Program-made: the position numbers and the translations under genes
In this document: positions 1-12,200 of the stretch, piece after piece
Numbering within the stretch: position 1 is the first letter of the stretch
How the letters are laid out: each line of letters opens with the position of its first letter
Notes under the pieces: model-generated
Seen by the model: the letters and a program-made list of their open reading frames with translations, nothing else
Told to the model about the DNA's origin: nothing
Database searches by the model: none
Source: Zeugodacus cucurbitae
Lineage: Eukaryota; Arthropoda; Insecta; Diptera; Tephritidae
NCBI RefSeq assembly: GCF_028554725.1
Contig: NC_071671.1
Span: forward strand, 26,350,001 to 26,414,000
Direction of reading: 5' to 3'
Length of the DNA stretch: 64,000 nt

Positions 1-247
1 AAGAACTTAATATATATGTATATATCTCAAAACCAAGATATACCCTCACTTTAAGAAAAAATATATCATGCGATATTTATTTGTAGAATGTATTTGAAAA
101 TATTGCATGCGATAAATTTGTTTGTTAAATAAATTGAAATGTTAAAAAAACTAGTAAGTAAGGTCTAAGTTTGCAGAGTCGACGAAATATTTACAACGCC
201 ACTCAGAAGTGTAAAACACTATTATTTGATGCATATGTACATACATA

Positions 248-1201
248 CACTGGTGGCCACATAATTAGGGACAAAATAAAGTTGAGTAAAACACGCGTTT
301 CAGTTCAATGTTTTTAGCACTAAATTTTCGCCTAGAGACCCACTGTAAATTGCAACGGTATATTATAACTGTGCTCAATAATGTAGCATGTTTTTGAGTG
401 ACAAAATTAGACACTTTTACCAAAATTCGGCGGTTTGATGAATTTATTGTATTTTGAGTGTGCTGGTGCTTGGTCACATAATTAAGGACACCAATTTTTT
501 TTTTTTGATTTTTTATTATTTTAACACAAAAACTTGCGGTAAGTTGTATAAATCATTTGTATATTAACTAAATATTCAATATCAAATAAAATAACTGTTA
601 GATATGGGTCGAAAAAAGAGTTGTACTCCAGAATTGAGAAAAATGATTATTTACAAGTACGTGAAGGAAAAAATGTCCATTAGAGCCGTAGCGAAGAAAC
701 TTTTATGCTTGATTCATTACGGAGGACAGGGAGTAAAATAAGAAAAAAAAGGCCCAGAAAAACTACTTCAAAGGACGATCGTGTAACTTGTAGAGTTTGC
801 AAGGCGAATCCTTTTTTAACTTCCAGTCAAATTCTTGGCACGATAAAGGATCAACTGACCAACGATGTATCAACACGAACCATCAGATGTCGTCTTCTTG
901 AATCGCAAGAAAAAAACCGCACGTACCAAACAAGAACTTAAAGAGTAGTATTAAATTTGCAAAGGAGTATATCGGAAAACCCTTAGATTTTTGGAAACAA
1001 ATACTGTTGAGCGATGAATCCAAGTTAAATTTATTTGGTTCAGATGGGAAACAATTTGTTCGTTAAATTTTCAATAAATCTATACCTTAGAAGATAATAA
1101 ATAGGTAACTGAAGTTTAAAAAAATATGTCGATTTTAAATTATAAAATAAACCAATATTTTAAAAGAAAACGGAGTGTCCTTAATTATGTGACCACCAGT
1201 G
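248..1201 (+). mobile_element. Tc1-like element, internally deleted, between TA dinucleotides
   Basis: The ends are inverted copies of CACTGGTGG(C/T)CACATAATT followed by A(G/A)GGACA, and TA sits on both sides (246-247, 1202-1203). A direct repeat of the left terminus occurs at about 462-490 (TTGGTCACATAATTAAGGAC), as in IR/DR-type Tc1 elements; I see no such inner repeat on the right. It encloses a broken transposase. At 954 bp it is shorter than the ~1.3-1.7 kb of an autonomous Tc1, because the second half of the catalytic domain is gone. Confidence 0.82.
604..1066 (+). pseudogene. Tc1-like transposase remnant
   Basis: From ATG 604 the reading runs MGRKKSCTPELRKMIIYKYV and then SIRAVAKKLL, an N-terminal HTH. 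It shifts frame near 740 to RPRKTTSKDDRVTCRVCKAN with SSQI and STRTIRCRLL, the paired-like second DNA-binding half. A third segment contains FAKEYIGKPLDFWKQILLSD with ESK, carrying the first catalytic Asp region of the DDE domain. Frameshifts separate the parts, and the remaining catalytic residues are deleted. It encodes no active enzyme. Confidence 0.78.
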
Positions 1202-1304
1202 TATATAGGGGTTATAGGAAGCATTGAAACGATTTTATTTATTTTTGGTACCAGGGACAATTGTTATTAGGAAAGGATGGCCTCCTAATTTAATTTAAAT
1301 ATCA

Positions 1305-1385
1305 CATAGGTTGGCCGATATTTTCGGTGAAAATCAAAACTAGCCATTTATATTCGATATCTGGGGCTATCAGAACGGTTTGTAT
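1305..1385 (-). repeat. short fragment of the Helentron-like repeat family
   Basis: The stretch with GATATTTTCGGTGAAAA and TTCGATATCTGGGGC matches the internal part of the longer copies (for example near 31690-31770 and 21115-21180). It is short and diverged. Confidence 0.45.
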
Positions 1386-1696
1386 AGGGTTAAGAGTTAT
1401 TTTGATACAATCATTAAATTTCAATATAATTTTTTATATTTTTTCAATATTATTTTTTCTGCTATATACACTTTTTTTATTCAACTACTTTATACATATT
1501 CATGTTTACATACATATACCTCAGTCAAATAATTATATGTGCATGAACTTTTTGCAAAAAAATTAAAGATTACAAAATTGCAAAATATTTCTGAGTATGC
1601 AGGTTTGTTATTATTAATGTATACGATATAAAAAACAAAAAATTAGCAAATTTCAAAATATTTTTTAAACCATAAACAGAATTGAAGTTTAGGCTA

Positions 1697-2894
1697 ATAG
1701 TAAATATTTATATGTGCGTTTTACTATTTTTACCAGAAAAGCCTATACATTTGAGTTTACCTGAAAAAACTGTTTATTTGAATAGTCAGTAGAATTGTCC
1801 TTATATTTTAAAACTAAATTAAGCCGCTTAACCACTATGGAATAGTTATGTAAATATTGACAAATTCTTGCTTAATGGCTAATCTAAGGTGACGTACCGT
1901 CTCAAACTGCTTTCCGTTAAGGAAAACAGGAGCAGAGATGTTTTTCTAGAGATCCTCAATAGGATTTATGTTCGAACTCAATGCTGCACATTGTAATAAC
2001 GGAATTTTCCGGTCGTTAAAGATGTTCTTCGTGTGGATTGAAGCGATATCCTTTCGATATGTCCAGTTATATGCCATAAATATTGCCAGCAGATTTTATT
2101 AACTCGCTGTCCAAAAGATCTACATTGATATTAGCATTCATTTGAGTGAATATAAAACATGTAGATAGCTTTCCACAGCAGCAAAATGCAGCCCATGAAA
2201 TCAAGGTACCGCTTCCAAAACATTGCTTTTAGTAGGACCGTCGTTTCTGGTGCGAATCTCTCCAATATTTCTTGCAATGGCAGACCAAATTTAATTTTTT
2301 TTTCGTCACTAAAGACTGCATTCTATCACTCATCGGCACAGAATTGGTATTTATTTGCAAACCTCAAATGTGCTTTATTGTGTCTTTCTTTAGCGTTGAT
2401 TTAGTTGCCATGGAGGTGTGTTTCAGAAATTGATTTTTATGTATAATTGGAAATATTATATTTATTGTGATTTTCTGTCTTCATCTTCATCTTAACTAGG
2501 TCCATATTTAATCGCTGCTTATCAAGTCCGTAACTACTAGCCGTCGAATCATCCTTTCGCACCGCTCATCAATGTTGTTTTTCGTCAGCTGCGTCGCACT
2601 ATACCATAATTAGTGGGGTTTTTTAAAAATTTTGAGATACAGTTCCCACCTCGCTTTGGTCTAGAGCCATTTTGGAACCGCTTTCATGCATTCCTATGAT
2701 TATTACTTGTTCCGCGGCTGATAAACTAGTACCACGAGGCATTTAAGGCTTAAAGTTAAATAAATGTAATCAAATTTTTAATAATTCATTAAGTTAATGC
2801 CCCTACAGTAATTTTGAAAACAAATTTTAGCAAAAAAAGTTTTTGCAGCGACTAGATTCGCTAAACTGATTTTGCACATATAAATATTTACTAT
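1697..2894 (-). mobile_element. Tc3-like element, decayed, with inverted ends
   Basis: A perfect 21-bp inverted pair occurs at 1697-1717 and 2874-2894 (ATAGTAAATATTTATATGTG plus C). Between them a Tc3-like transposase relic is read on the minus strand. The exact termini and the TA duplication are unclear because TA occurs within the repeat itself. It lies in the intron after receptor exon 7, or in 3' gene territory. Confidence 0.65.
1860..2742 (-). pseudogene. Tc3-like transposase remnant
   Basis: The minus-strand ATG at 2742 begins MPRGTSLSAAEQV, the style of Tc3 transposase N-termini. Further down are FSDEKKFNL-like residues, MGCILLLWKAIY and, near the end, SSNINPIEDL followed by VFLNGKQFETVR, the region holding the third catalytic acidic residue. 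Stops and frameshifts are frequent throughout, so it is a fossil. Confidence 0.65.
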
Positions 2895-3120
2895 GCAATA
2901 CCCAATTCACAAGGACATTCTTAATGTAACTGTACAACGAACGAGAAAAGTATGAAACAATTTTCGTTGCACAGTAACGGTAACATATCAACCTTTTATT
3001 CCACATTTACCGAAATCCAAAAAATAATAATGAATAAGAAATATAAACAAAAGCAGAAATGCACATATAATTATTTGACTGGGGTACGTAGGAAATATAT
3101 TGTAGTATTTCGCCACTCAC

Positions 3121-3282
3121 CTTCGCATGGTGCTGTGATGATGGCATGTCGAGCGACGCGTCGACGAATAATAGCGTTTCGATGCGGTGCTAGTGAGCGA
3201 TGCGTCCCGATGCATGCAGAGGGTATCGTTGTGTGGGTGTCGTTTTTTGAGGCGTACGCCAGACCCTTGACAAAACAAGTAT
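3121..3282 (-). CDS. CCHa1-R: CCHa1-R coding exon 7: proximal cytoplasmic tail
   Basis: The pyrimidine-rich acceptor ACTCTTCTAG opens this exon, which encodes YLFCQGSGVRLKKRHPHNDT followed by LCMHRDASLTSTASKR and a Ser/Arg/His-rich stretch ending STMR. It ends at GCGAAG|GTGAGT in phase 2, so coding continues in at least one more exon. I found no matching continuation between 1 and 3110, so it lies outside the window. Confidence 0.82.
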
Positions 3283-6200
3283 CTAGAAGAGTGAAATGTG
3301 CAAAAGAGCAGCGAAAAAATAGTCGTTCGAATAAAAAAATGTAAAATAAACAAAAACAAAAACAAGTGGAATGCGTATGCAGCGTGAATATGCAAAAGCG
3401 CAAAGCAACAACAAATAACATGGTCAAGTGTGTAAGCCATGGTAGCGGTTCAACATACATTTGTGTCGAAAGTGCGCCTAACTGTAGGCTGGGAGTTTCT
3501 GAAAAAAATTCTATGTATTGTTGTGCTACCTTTAACCGAAACTGATGTTATTCACTGAAGTGAATGCCTGAAATGAAAGTGCATCTCAAAAATTATCAAG
3601 TTAGCATTCAAGAAGTGAGAATAGGCTATATGATGCTAAGAAGAAATATATCGGCATAAATGCAGACCTACCAACAGAATTTCACTTAAAAATTAATAAG
3701 TGGTTATAGAGTTGTCTTTCTCTCTAATATTTCTTTCTAACCTCACTTCTTATCTTTTAGGAAGGTATATATTTAGGCTTTCTAGTGGTAAGTATAGAAG
3801 AGTCATCATAATATTTCCACGAGAATTAAATTATGAAATTATTCGCTTTAAAGAATCAGTGGATCCCCTTCTCTTTTTGGAAAAATAATTTTCCCAGGAA
3901 AAGAGCAAGTATTTTTTAAGGCAATGTGCTACCCCTGTCTGGGTTGAATAAGTCAGTAGCTTATTTTTACAGCACGACTGTTGCAATTCGAATTATTTAA
4001 GTAAGGTTAGATTAGAATCAAGTACTGGTTAATCTACCATAGTTCCCTATGCTACATTTTTAGGTGCATTATTCGATATAAGTACAGGTATATAAATTAT
4101 ATTTCATGATGATGATATGGGCGACAAGAGTGACGGTGTGTGTGTGCGCATGTTTGGGACAGCTACTAAAGGTGCTGTGCTGTAAAATGAAAGCGAAAAA
4201 AAAACTTGTAAAAAAAGTACACACTTGAGCCTTGAGCAGCCAATTTTACGTAACGCGATTTCGATTTTTTCGTCGATAATAATGTCTTTCCAAAAGCAAA
4301 ATGCAAGTGTGGCTCAATACATAAGGCTAGCGAAAGGCACGACCAAGCAGCGCTATCAAACTACATATGCTTCCTATTCACTATTGTAGATTTGTAAGTA
4401 AATCGATTTTTTATTTCATTTCTGCTTAGTTTGCTATTTTCGTCCCTATGTATATATTATATGTATGTAAAGTATACTCAAAATCGGCTTTCGCTCAATT
4501 TAATTTCAATATTTGTTGTTGTTTTTTTTTCGTCTTTCTTAGGTGTGTGTGTGTCTGTGCTTCCTTTTTAGCGCATATCTTTGATTTATATTAGATTTGC
4601 TTTTGCGTTTTTTTCTCTTGCTTTTTTGCTTTTTAAATTCATATGCTTTGCAACTTCCTTACCCCGTTCGGGCAGGAGGTGGCTGTATGTCATGCGTCAG
4701 CATTGTAGTGAATAAACAAATACCTATTGAAATGTTTGCGGAAGGCGCCACTAACAAAATACAAAGCCACCGGATTGGCACAGCTGTTGGCGAAGGATAA
4801 GCAGAAGCCGACGATGCGTAAAACATGCCAGAAGGAGTTGTAGTCATGCTGTGCGGTGGGCCTACAAATGACGTCGAACAAATGGGGAAAAAATAAGAAA
4901 TTAAAGTTAAAGAATGACGTTAGTATGTATTGTTTGGATAATATATATATAGTATGTAAAGATTTTTATGTATACATATATACACAATATATATAAAGAT
5001 TTTATAATAAATTTTGCATACAAAAAAAAAACTAAATCCTTTGAGCCAAGGGTATTGGCTTGCCCAAAGCATAATCACAATATTCTAATATTGTGACTTA
5101 AATTATGTACAGTAGTGTTCAATAGCTTAGAATTTTATTTATTTATTTATACTAAATTATGTGATTTTATATATATATATATAGATCTTATAGTTAGTTA
5201 TAAAAAACTCAATAAAGCTACATGTTGCTGAAAATATTCATCGTCCAGGATCACTTGAACTATTTTCGCTAATGTAAAACCTTATCAAATATAAATAATT
5301 CCTTAACTAAACCGAACTCGAGGTAAGACTATATGCACTCAGGTACCTTTATTATCACAAATGCCATCACCCAGACATAAAACAGTTTGATATGGGGTTA
5401 TATATATATAAATGATCAGGGTGACGAGTGAAGTTGAAATCCGGATGTCTGTCCGTCCGTCTGTCCGTGCAAGCGATAACTTGAGTAAAAATTGAGATAT
5501 CTTAATGGAACTTGGAACACATATTCCTGGGCACCCTGAGAAGGTTGCCTTCGATGAGATGAGCAAAATCGGACCATTGCCACGCCCACAAAAAGGCGGA
5601 AACCAAAAACATATAAAGTGTCACAACTAATCCATAAATAAAGTTATAAATGTAAAATATTTGGATGTAATTTTTTGGGGAAGTGGGCGTGTCCCCGCCC
5701 CCAAATCGGTTATTTGTATATATCACGCAAACCAATGAAGCTATATAAAGCACACACCATGAAAATAGTTGAAATCGGATACTAAGCACGCCCACGCCCC
5801 ATACAAAGGTTATGTTGAAAATTACTAAAAGTGTGTTAACTCACTAACTAAAAACGTCACTAAATTTACAGACGAGATAGCAGAGAGAAGCTTCACTCAG
5901 ATTTTTTTTACAAAATGAAAAATGGGCGTGGCATGGCCACATATGGGTTAAAAACCATATCTCAGGAACTACTCGACAGGTTTCAATGAAATTCGGTATA
6001 TAATATTTTCTTGACATACTGATAACACGGATAAAAAATGGGTTGTGTACCGACCACTACTACTTTCCTTATAACTCAATTTTGAATTCCATCTGATTCC
6101 TTCACTTTATAATGTATATATAAGGAACCAATGAAGATAGCGGAATAAAACTTTAAGCAAATAGTGCATATCATCTCTGGCTTCACTTGTGAAAAAATTG

Positions 6201-9200
6201 TCGAAAACAGACTATAACTTTTCAAGACCCCAGATATCGAACAAGTTGAACTTTGCGCCTAAGGGTACATTTTAACCGAAAATATGGGGAAATTGTTTTC
6301 TTCTAAAAGTGAGTCTCTGTTCCAAAAATTATTAAAATCGGGTTATAACATCTCCATATACCTAATTATAGGTTTTTTAAAATTACGGTGGGTTTTATTC
6401 CGCCTATATGTATTGGTTAATATGAGAGATATCTTGGCAAAATTAAGTAAGCGTATAGTCTCTCAGCCCTCATATCTATATATGACGATTCTCGTTGTTC
6501 AAACAATAGAGAGAGTATAAAATTTCGGTTGCACCCGAACTTAGTCTTTCCTTACTTGTAATGAATGATCTTTATCAAAGAACTCAAAGAGGATTATTTG
6601 TGAAATATTGAAAATACAATAAAGCTTGGGAAAAATATACTATATCGAAGATATGTTACTTGGAATGGGGTGTTTCAAAGTTGCTGTGTTAAAACTTTTC
6701 AAATGGAACCTAAAAAAAAAAATAAAACACGAAGACGATCATAAATATGTTACGAAATACTGAAATCTTAAAACTATACGTCAATGGATGTCCAACATGT
6801 TTTAAATATCAACTTTCTGGTCTCCCATATCTATTGGGCAAATACTGATGCAGATTAAAAGATTTTTCCGCAGCAAGAAATGTATAGAAATTTAAAAAAT
6901 TTTATTTGATTACTATAGATTTGTTGGATTTTTTGTACAGCGATCAATATAAAGATGATCGAGTCATAGTTCCGTACTATGTACATATGAGATTATGAAG
7001 GAACCAAAAAGTACAATATAGGCAAGGGTGCAGCAAGGAAAATCAATTCAACCACCTTCATTTGCCTAGAATGGGTGCTCTGACTTGGTATAGTATTTAT
7101 TAAAAATAAGATGAAATGCACATTACCGCTCTAAAAATTATTCGCCTGAAAACCTATTATTCGAATATCCGATTTGTAATCGTTCGTATGAATATTAACC
7201 AAATAATACTATTCGAATAGCCGTTCTAGTGCGACAAACCGTATATTATTATTCGAATAATGCCGTATTCGGTTTATCCGGTTAGTCGACTAATCGAATA
7301 CCGAGAGCTCTAATGCACATCCACCATTTCATATAACTTCAACATATTTGTTTTTTTTTTTTGGCACAAATGCAATTCTTGTATAATATATCTTTGATTT
7401 TCACATACAAGATCATATGATATTATATTTTTAACTTATAGCGTTTTCTTTTCTTAGAAAAATATTGTATTTATTCTGCCCTGTACTCGGGCTATCAAAT
7501 TGGCGTGTTATTTTGTCAACTCTTTTTTGGGACGCTTTTTCTTTTCTGCAAGATCTTCTACCTTTCTCAAAAGGCCTTCTATATTCTCAAAGGGGTAGTG
7601 GAACATTTGTATAATGTTGAAATGTAATGAGGCAACATTTTCATCGAGAAAAGAGAACACTATTACTTAAGACTAAATTTAATATATACATAAAGAAAAC
7701 AAATGCTAATATATTGCCAACAACTGTTTAAATCCCTTTACGTATGTACTTAAGTAAATTTCATACAATTTCACATTACATAACTTTCTATAAATTGTAT
7801 AAATTTGATTGGGTTACTACTATTTTTTCAAATTTTCTTACACTTACCAATAATAGAACCAAAGCATGAAGATGTGATAGGGCATAAAGCAAATGCCAAA
7901 TATAACAACAAACGCCAACACCGTTACAGCCACCTTACGACGTGCACGCACCTGCAATGAAATGAAATGGCTTATAAAATACGAAAATCTCTGGGACACA
8001 TTGGAAAAAGAAATTATGTTTGTGAGCAATAAAAATGTATGAATGTGTTTTGCACAATATAATGCTTAAACACCATATTGTGAGTAATGTAAGAATGCTT
8101 AAGGTTAAACTTGAGCTTTTGGTGCATATTGTATACAATATGGTTTGAGAATGTAATGGCATTATTTTATAATATAAGTGGTTATAGAAATAGATAAAGA
8201 TTACATAGATTTAGATTTATATTTTTTACATAACACTTAGCAACCAAATTCTATATTTAAACCTTACGTCGCCTTACGAAGTCTCGCTGACACTTTATAC
8301 GTATGTATATTACTTCGGACCCCAACCACTCAGTAGCACCCTTTGCGCACTTTTACTGTTAATCTCAAATAATTTGTTGGCATTTTTCAAAAATGTACAT
8401 AAATGCGGAATATCCCATTAATTTGAGAAGGGCCAATTTTGACACTTTCTTCTCTTAGCAACTCTACAATATTCCGTTAAGGCTTTTATATAAACCACAC
8501 CCTTTGGGCAAGTTAATTAACTCACTCAGTGAATTAGTTGCCGAAAGCGTTTAGAAAAACGAAACATTAGTGTGTTTGTAGTTGTTTGTGTACGAAAATT
8601 GACCCATGTTTTCTTATGGATTGACTTCTAATTTCATGAATTAATTAATCATCGGCGTTGTTAAAGCAGTGGGAACAGCCAACCAAATTCTACCAAAGCC
8701 AGGAAAAAAGGGTGTTATTTAATTAGTCACAATAAGAAATTGAGAACGCAAGCATGTGGTTTGCATTACGCCTTTTTTACAAGGCACAGTGGTGAGATTT
8801 CTGGTTACAATGAGGCAAGAGTTCTATTGCTTGATGTAGATGTTTTGAAATTCACTTATTATGAAGGTGGCTCTAAGTATTTTATTTGAAACTTTGAAAA
8901 CGTTTATAGACCAAAGTTCGGTTGCGAATCATGGAATCTCACAGCCTCCGACATTCAAAAGCTGCAAGGTTTCACAAACTTTTGCCGCATTTTCTGCCAC
9001 ATGACGGTCTCTAACGCGGAAACCAAACACCGCAGTGAACCGTAATTTTCAAAAGAAAATGAGGCTGGCTCGGACATGTTCGGACACGAGATCCAGATAT
9101 AATCACCCGGACTGCTATAAACTGGAATCCACAAGGCAGACGATGGAAAGACCGACTAGCTGTAATCTAAAGAACAAATTTTGGCATCAAAATTTGGTAC

Positions 9201-12200
9201 CGAAAAAAGTTGGGGTCAAATCAAGAGACTCGCAAATATCGTAATAAATGGCCTTTGCTTCCTCGTGAATCCATTGGATACAATATATAAATAACTGTAA
9301 TTACTTAGACCAAGCTTAAAAGCATTATAGAATCCAGATCTATATACTATATCTATATATTTGTATTTTGATGTCATAATAACCCAAATATCATGAAATA
9401 TAGTCATTTTAAATTTAAGTTTTGATTTAAATAAAGAAATAATCGCTGGATCTTAATTTTGTATTAATAGTAATTTACTGGGTCTAAGATCAAACGATAT
9501 TTGAATCCGAATTGGATTCTACTTCGAAGGGAAGAAACTCTTTTCATGAACGGTTCCAGTTGTGTAGATCTATCGTAGATCTGACTAAGGTGTATTGAAG
9601 AATCATTCTTAACGCTTTTCAGTCGGTGCTTGAAGCCTAAAATCCTATTCTAAGGGCAGTAAGATTCACTTAAAACCTATTTTAGCCAAAAATGAAAGTT
9701 TTCCGTGTTTATAGGAGCGAAAAATAATTGTATCCTTTCACCAAAATGTGTTTAAAAATACAGTTGGACTTCCATATCTTGAACTTCTATAACTCAAAGA
9801 TCTCCATAACTCGCACTAGTGAATTAGCAATAGAAGTCAAATTTCATACAATTTACCTTCCGTAACTCGGAAGTCTCTTTATCTCGAAGTTTTTATGTGG
9901 ATTATGGTGTTTAGAGTTAGGGAAATTCAACTGTACATCTGACTATTTTACATGCAATATAACGTATGCTATGTCTATATAAGTATAAAACTTATCTAGG
10001 TAATACACGAAAAATTCTAAATTTTGTCACTAATTTTCCGCTTTACAAAACACTGTGCAGCGCACCCTCTCTGTCAGTATGCGTATCGTATATAATCTTT
10101 CCGGTCTATGATTAATGATGCTACTTGACCGAGTTCTCCAACAACGACTTGTAATTGGTGAAACCATAGTCTTCGCCTCGTTACTTATATAAACTTATGT
10201 ACGTATACATATTCCTTTCTTTAGCTTAAAATATTTCTGTGTAGTATGACATTGTAATTTCCGACTCACCTGTCGCAAGGCGCCCTGCATTTCACCCGGC
10301 ACGCTAGCGGCGTACATCAAATGCCGCGCGATTAACACATAAAAAGCGCCAATTATACACAACGGAATGGCGTAGTAGACCAGAAAGCGCATTAAAACCA
10401 TCGTTTTGGCATATTCGTCGCCCCACTTCTCCGGAAAGGGGTAGCAAAGTTCGAATGATTTGTTTTTATTGATTTTCACATGCTGTTTGCGCGGAAAGAA
10501 ATCACGAATGTAAAGAAAAATGAAAGCAAAAGAGATATTTTTTTTAATATTTATTTATAGCAAAGCTGTTTATATGTATGTGCTTGAGACGATTTCCGGT
10601 AGACCGAAACACATTAAGGCTCACCTTCACATTTGTGCCGAGGAGTGCGGGCATGGCGCAGAGTATCGCCAACAGCCAAATGGACACGGCAATGGCGATG
10701 GTCATGTGTGTGGCACGTTTGCCGCCACCTGTAATGGAGCAATAACGAATATACATAGATACCAGTGAGAGTGTATGAAGGTGGTTGTGTCTACGTTTGC
10801 AATCGAAAGTGTAATCTACTTACCGTGTGCATGGAATTTTCTTAATGGGTCCACAATGGCAAAGTACCGGTCACCGGAGAGTGCTGTGAGTGTGAAAACG
10901 GAAACGCCAATCGACACGTCTTTAATAAATTCCGACAATGTGCAGAGGAAGCTGCCCCATGGCCACGAGTCCACCGTGTAGACAGTGGACGTTAACGGCA
11001 CCGTGGTGAGGATGAGCAACAGATCGGCAATTGCTAGCGAGAGTATGTAGCTGCGTTGAAAAAAAAGCAATTAAATGTAATGGAAAACATGGATTATAAA
11101 TATGAATATTGGTGAGCTATTAAAATAAAAAGGAGACAATATAGAAGGTTTATTAATGCAATTTGTGTGGTGTCACTTAATTTCATGCTCATGTAATTGT
11201 CTAACTCAGTTACCGGCGTGATTGGTGCGGTATTGATGGATAGCATTGTTTACTATTATATTTTGATGATTTTGTTTATTTACTTTAATAATGGTTTTTC
11301 AGCAAAAAAATGTTTTAATAAATGACTACCGGAGCGCTTACATGACACTAATCAAATAGATTTTTTTAAATGACAAAAGAATCTAAAATTACACATTCTT
11401 AACAAAATTGTCTCCGAAGGATTGAAACAACAACAAATTGCTTAGAAAACATAAGAAACAAGTAAGGAAGGGCTAAATTCGGGTGTCACCGAACATTTTA
11501 TACTCTCTCAATTTACATATTTATTTAAATTTATTAATATAACAAACAATTTGACTCACATATTCGGCATATATATGGTATAAAGTTCATTGAAAGTTTG
11601 AAACCCCTAACATTAAGTATATGGGAGATAGATGAAGTTATATAACTTACTTTACGATTTCACTCATTGTTGGCGCGGATACATATTATTAGAAGCAACA
11701 TATTCCTCTGAATTTCTTCCAAATATTTCCTGTAAAAAATTTGTTAGAAGCACCGATGTCCCCATATTCGATATATAGGGTCTTGAAAATTTGTGGTCCG
11801 ATTTTGACGATTTTTAGAAGGGCGATGCCACACTATAAATGTAGTATTTGTGCAGAGTTCTGTTCCGATATATTCACTAGTGCTTACTTTATACATTCTA
11901 AAGTAAACAATTCAGATGGATTTCATAGTTCTGGTATATAGGAAGTAGGCGTGGTTGTGAACCGATTTGACCTATTTTCACAACATATCATTGGAATGGC
12001 AGGAAAATATTACAAATCGAATTTCATTGAAATTGGTCGAGCAGTTTCGGATATATGGTTTTTGACCCCTAAGTGGGCGGAGCCACACCCATTTAAAATT
12101 TTGTATACCAATTTGAGTGCAGCCCTTCGGTACCTTCTTTATGTTTTCCCTTACTGAATTAACATGTAGTTTTCAACATAACTGTATAAGGTAGTATCTA

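Noticed and set aside
2952..3344. 130-codon plus-strand ORF
   Set aside because: It is antisense to CCHa1-R exon 7, whose splice sites and protein match are clear; the plus-strand translation has no family feature.
3071..3460. 129-codon minus-strand ORF as an intronless gene
   Set aside because: Its first half is intron 6 sequence with a hydrophobic AT-rich translation; only 3121-3282 matches the receptor tail after a good splice acceptor.
7935..8162. Alternative upstream exon joined to TM6 exon
   Set aside because: The sequence before 7951 is intron 4 ending in a standard acceptor; the upstream frame has no receptor-like residues.
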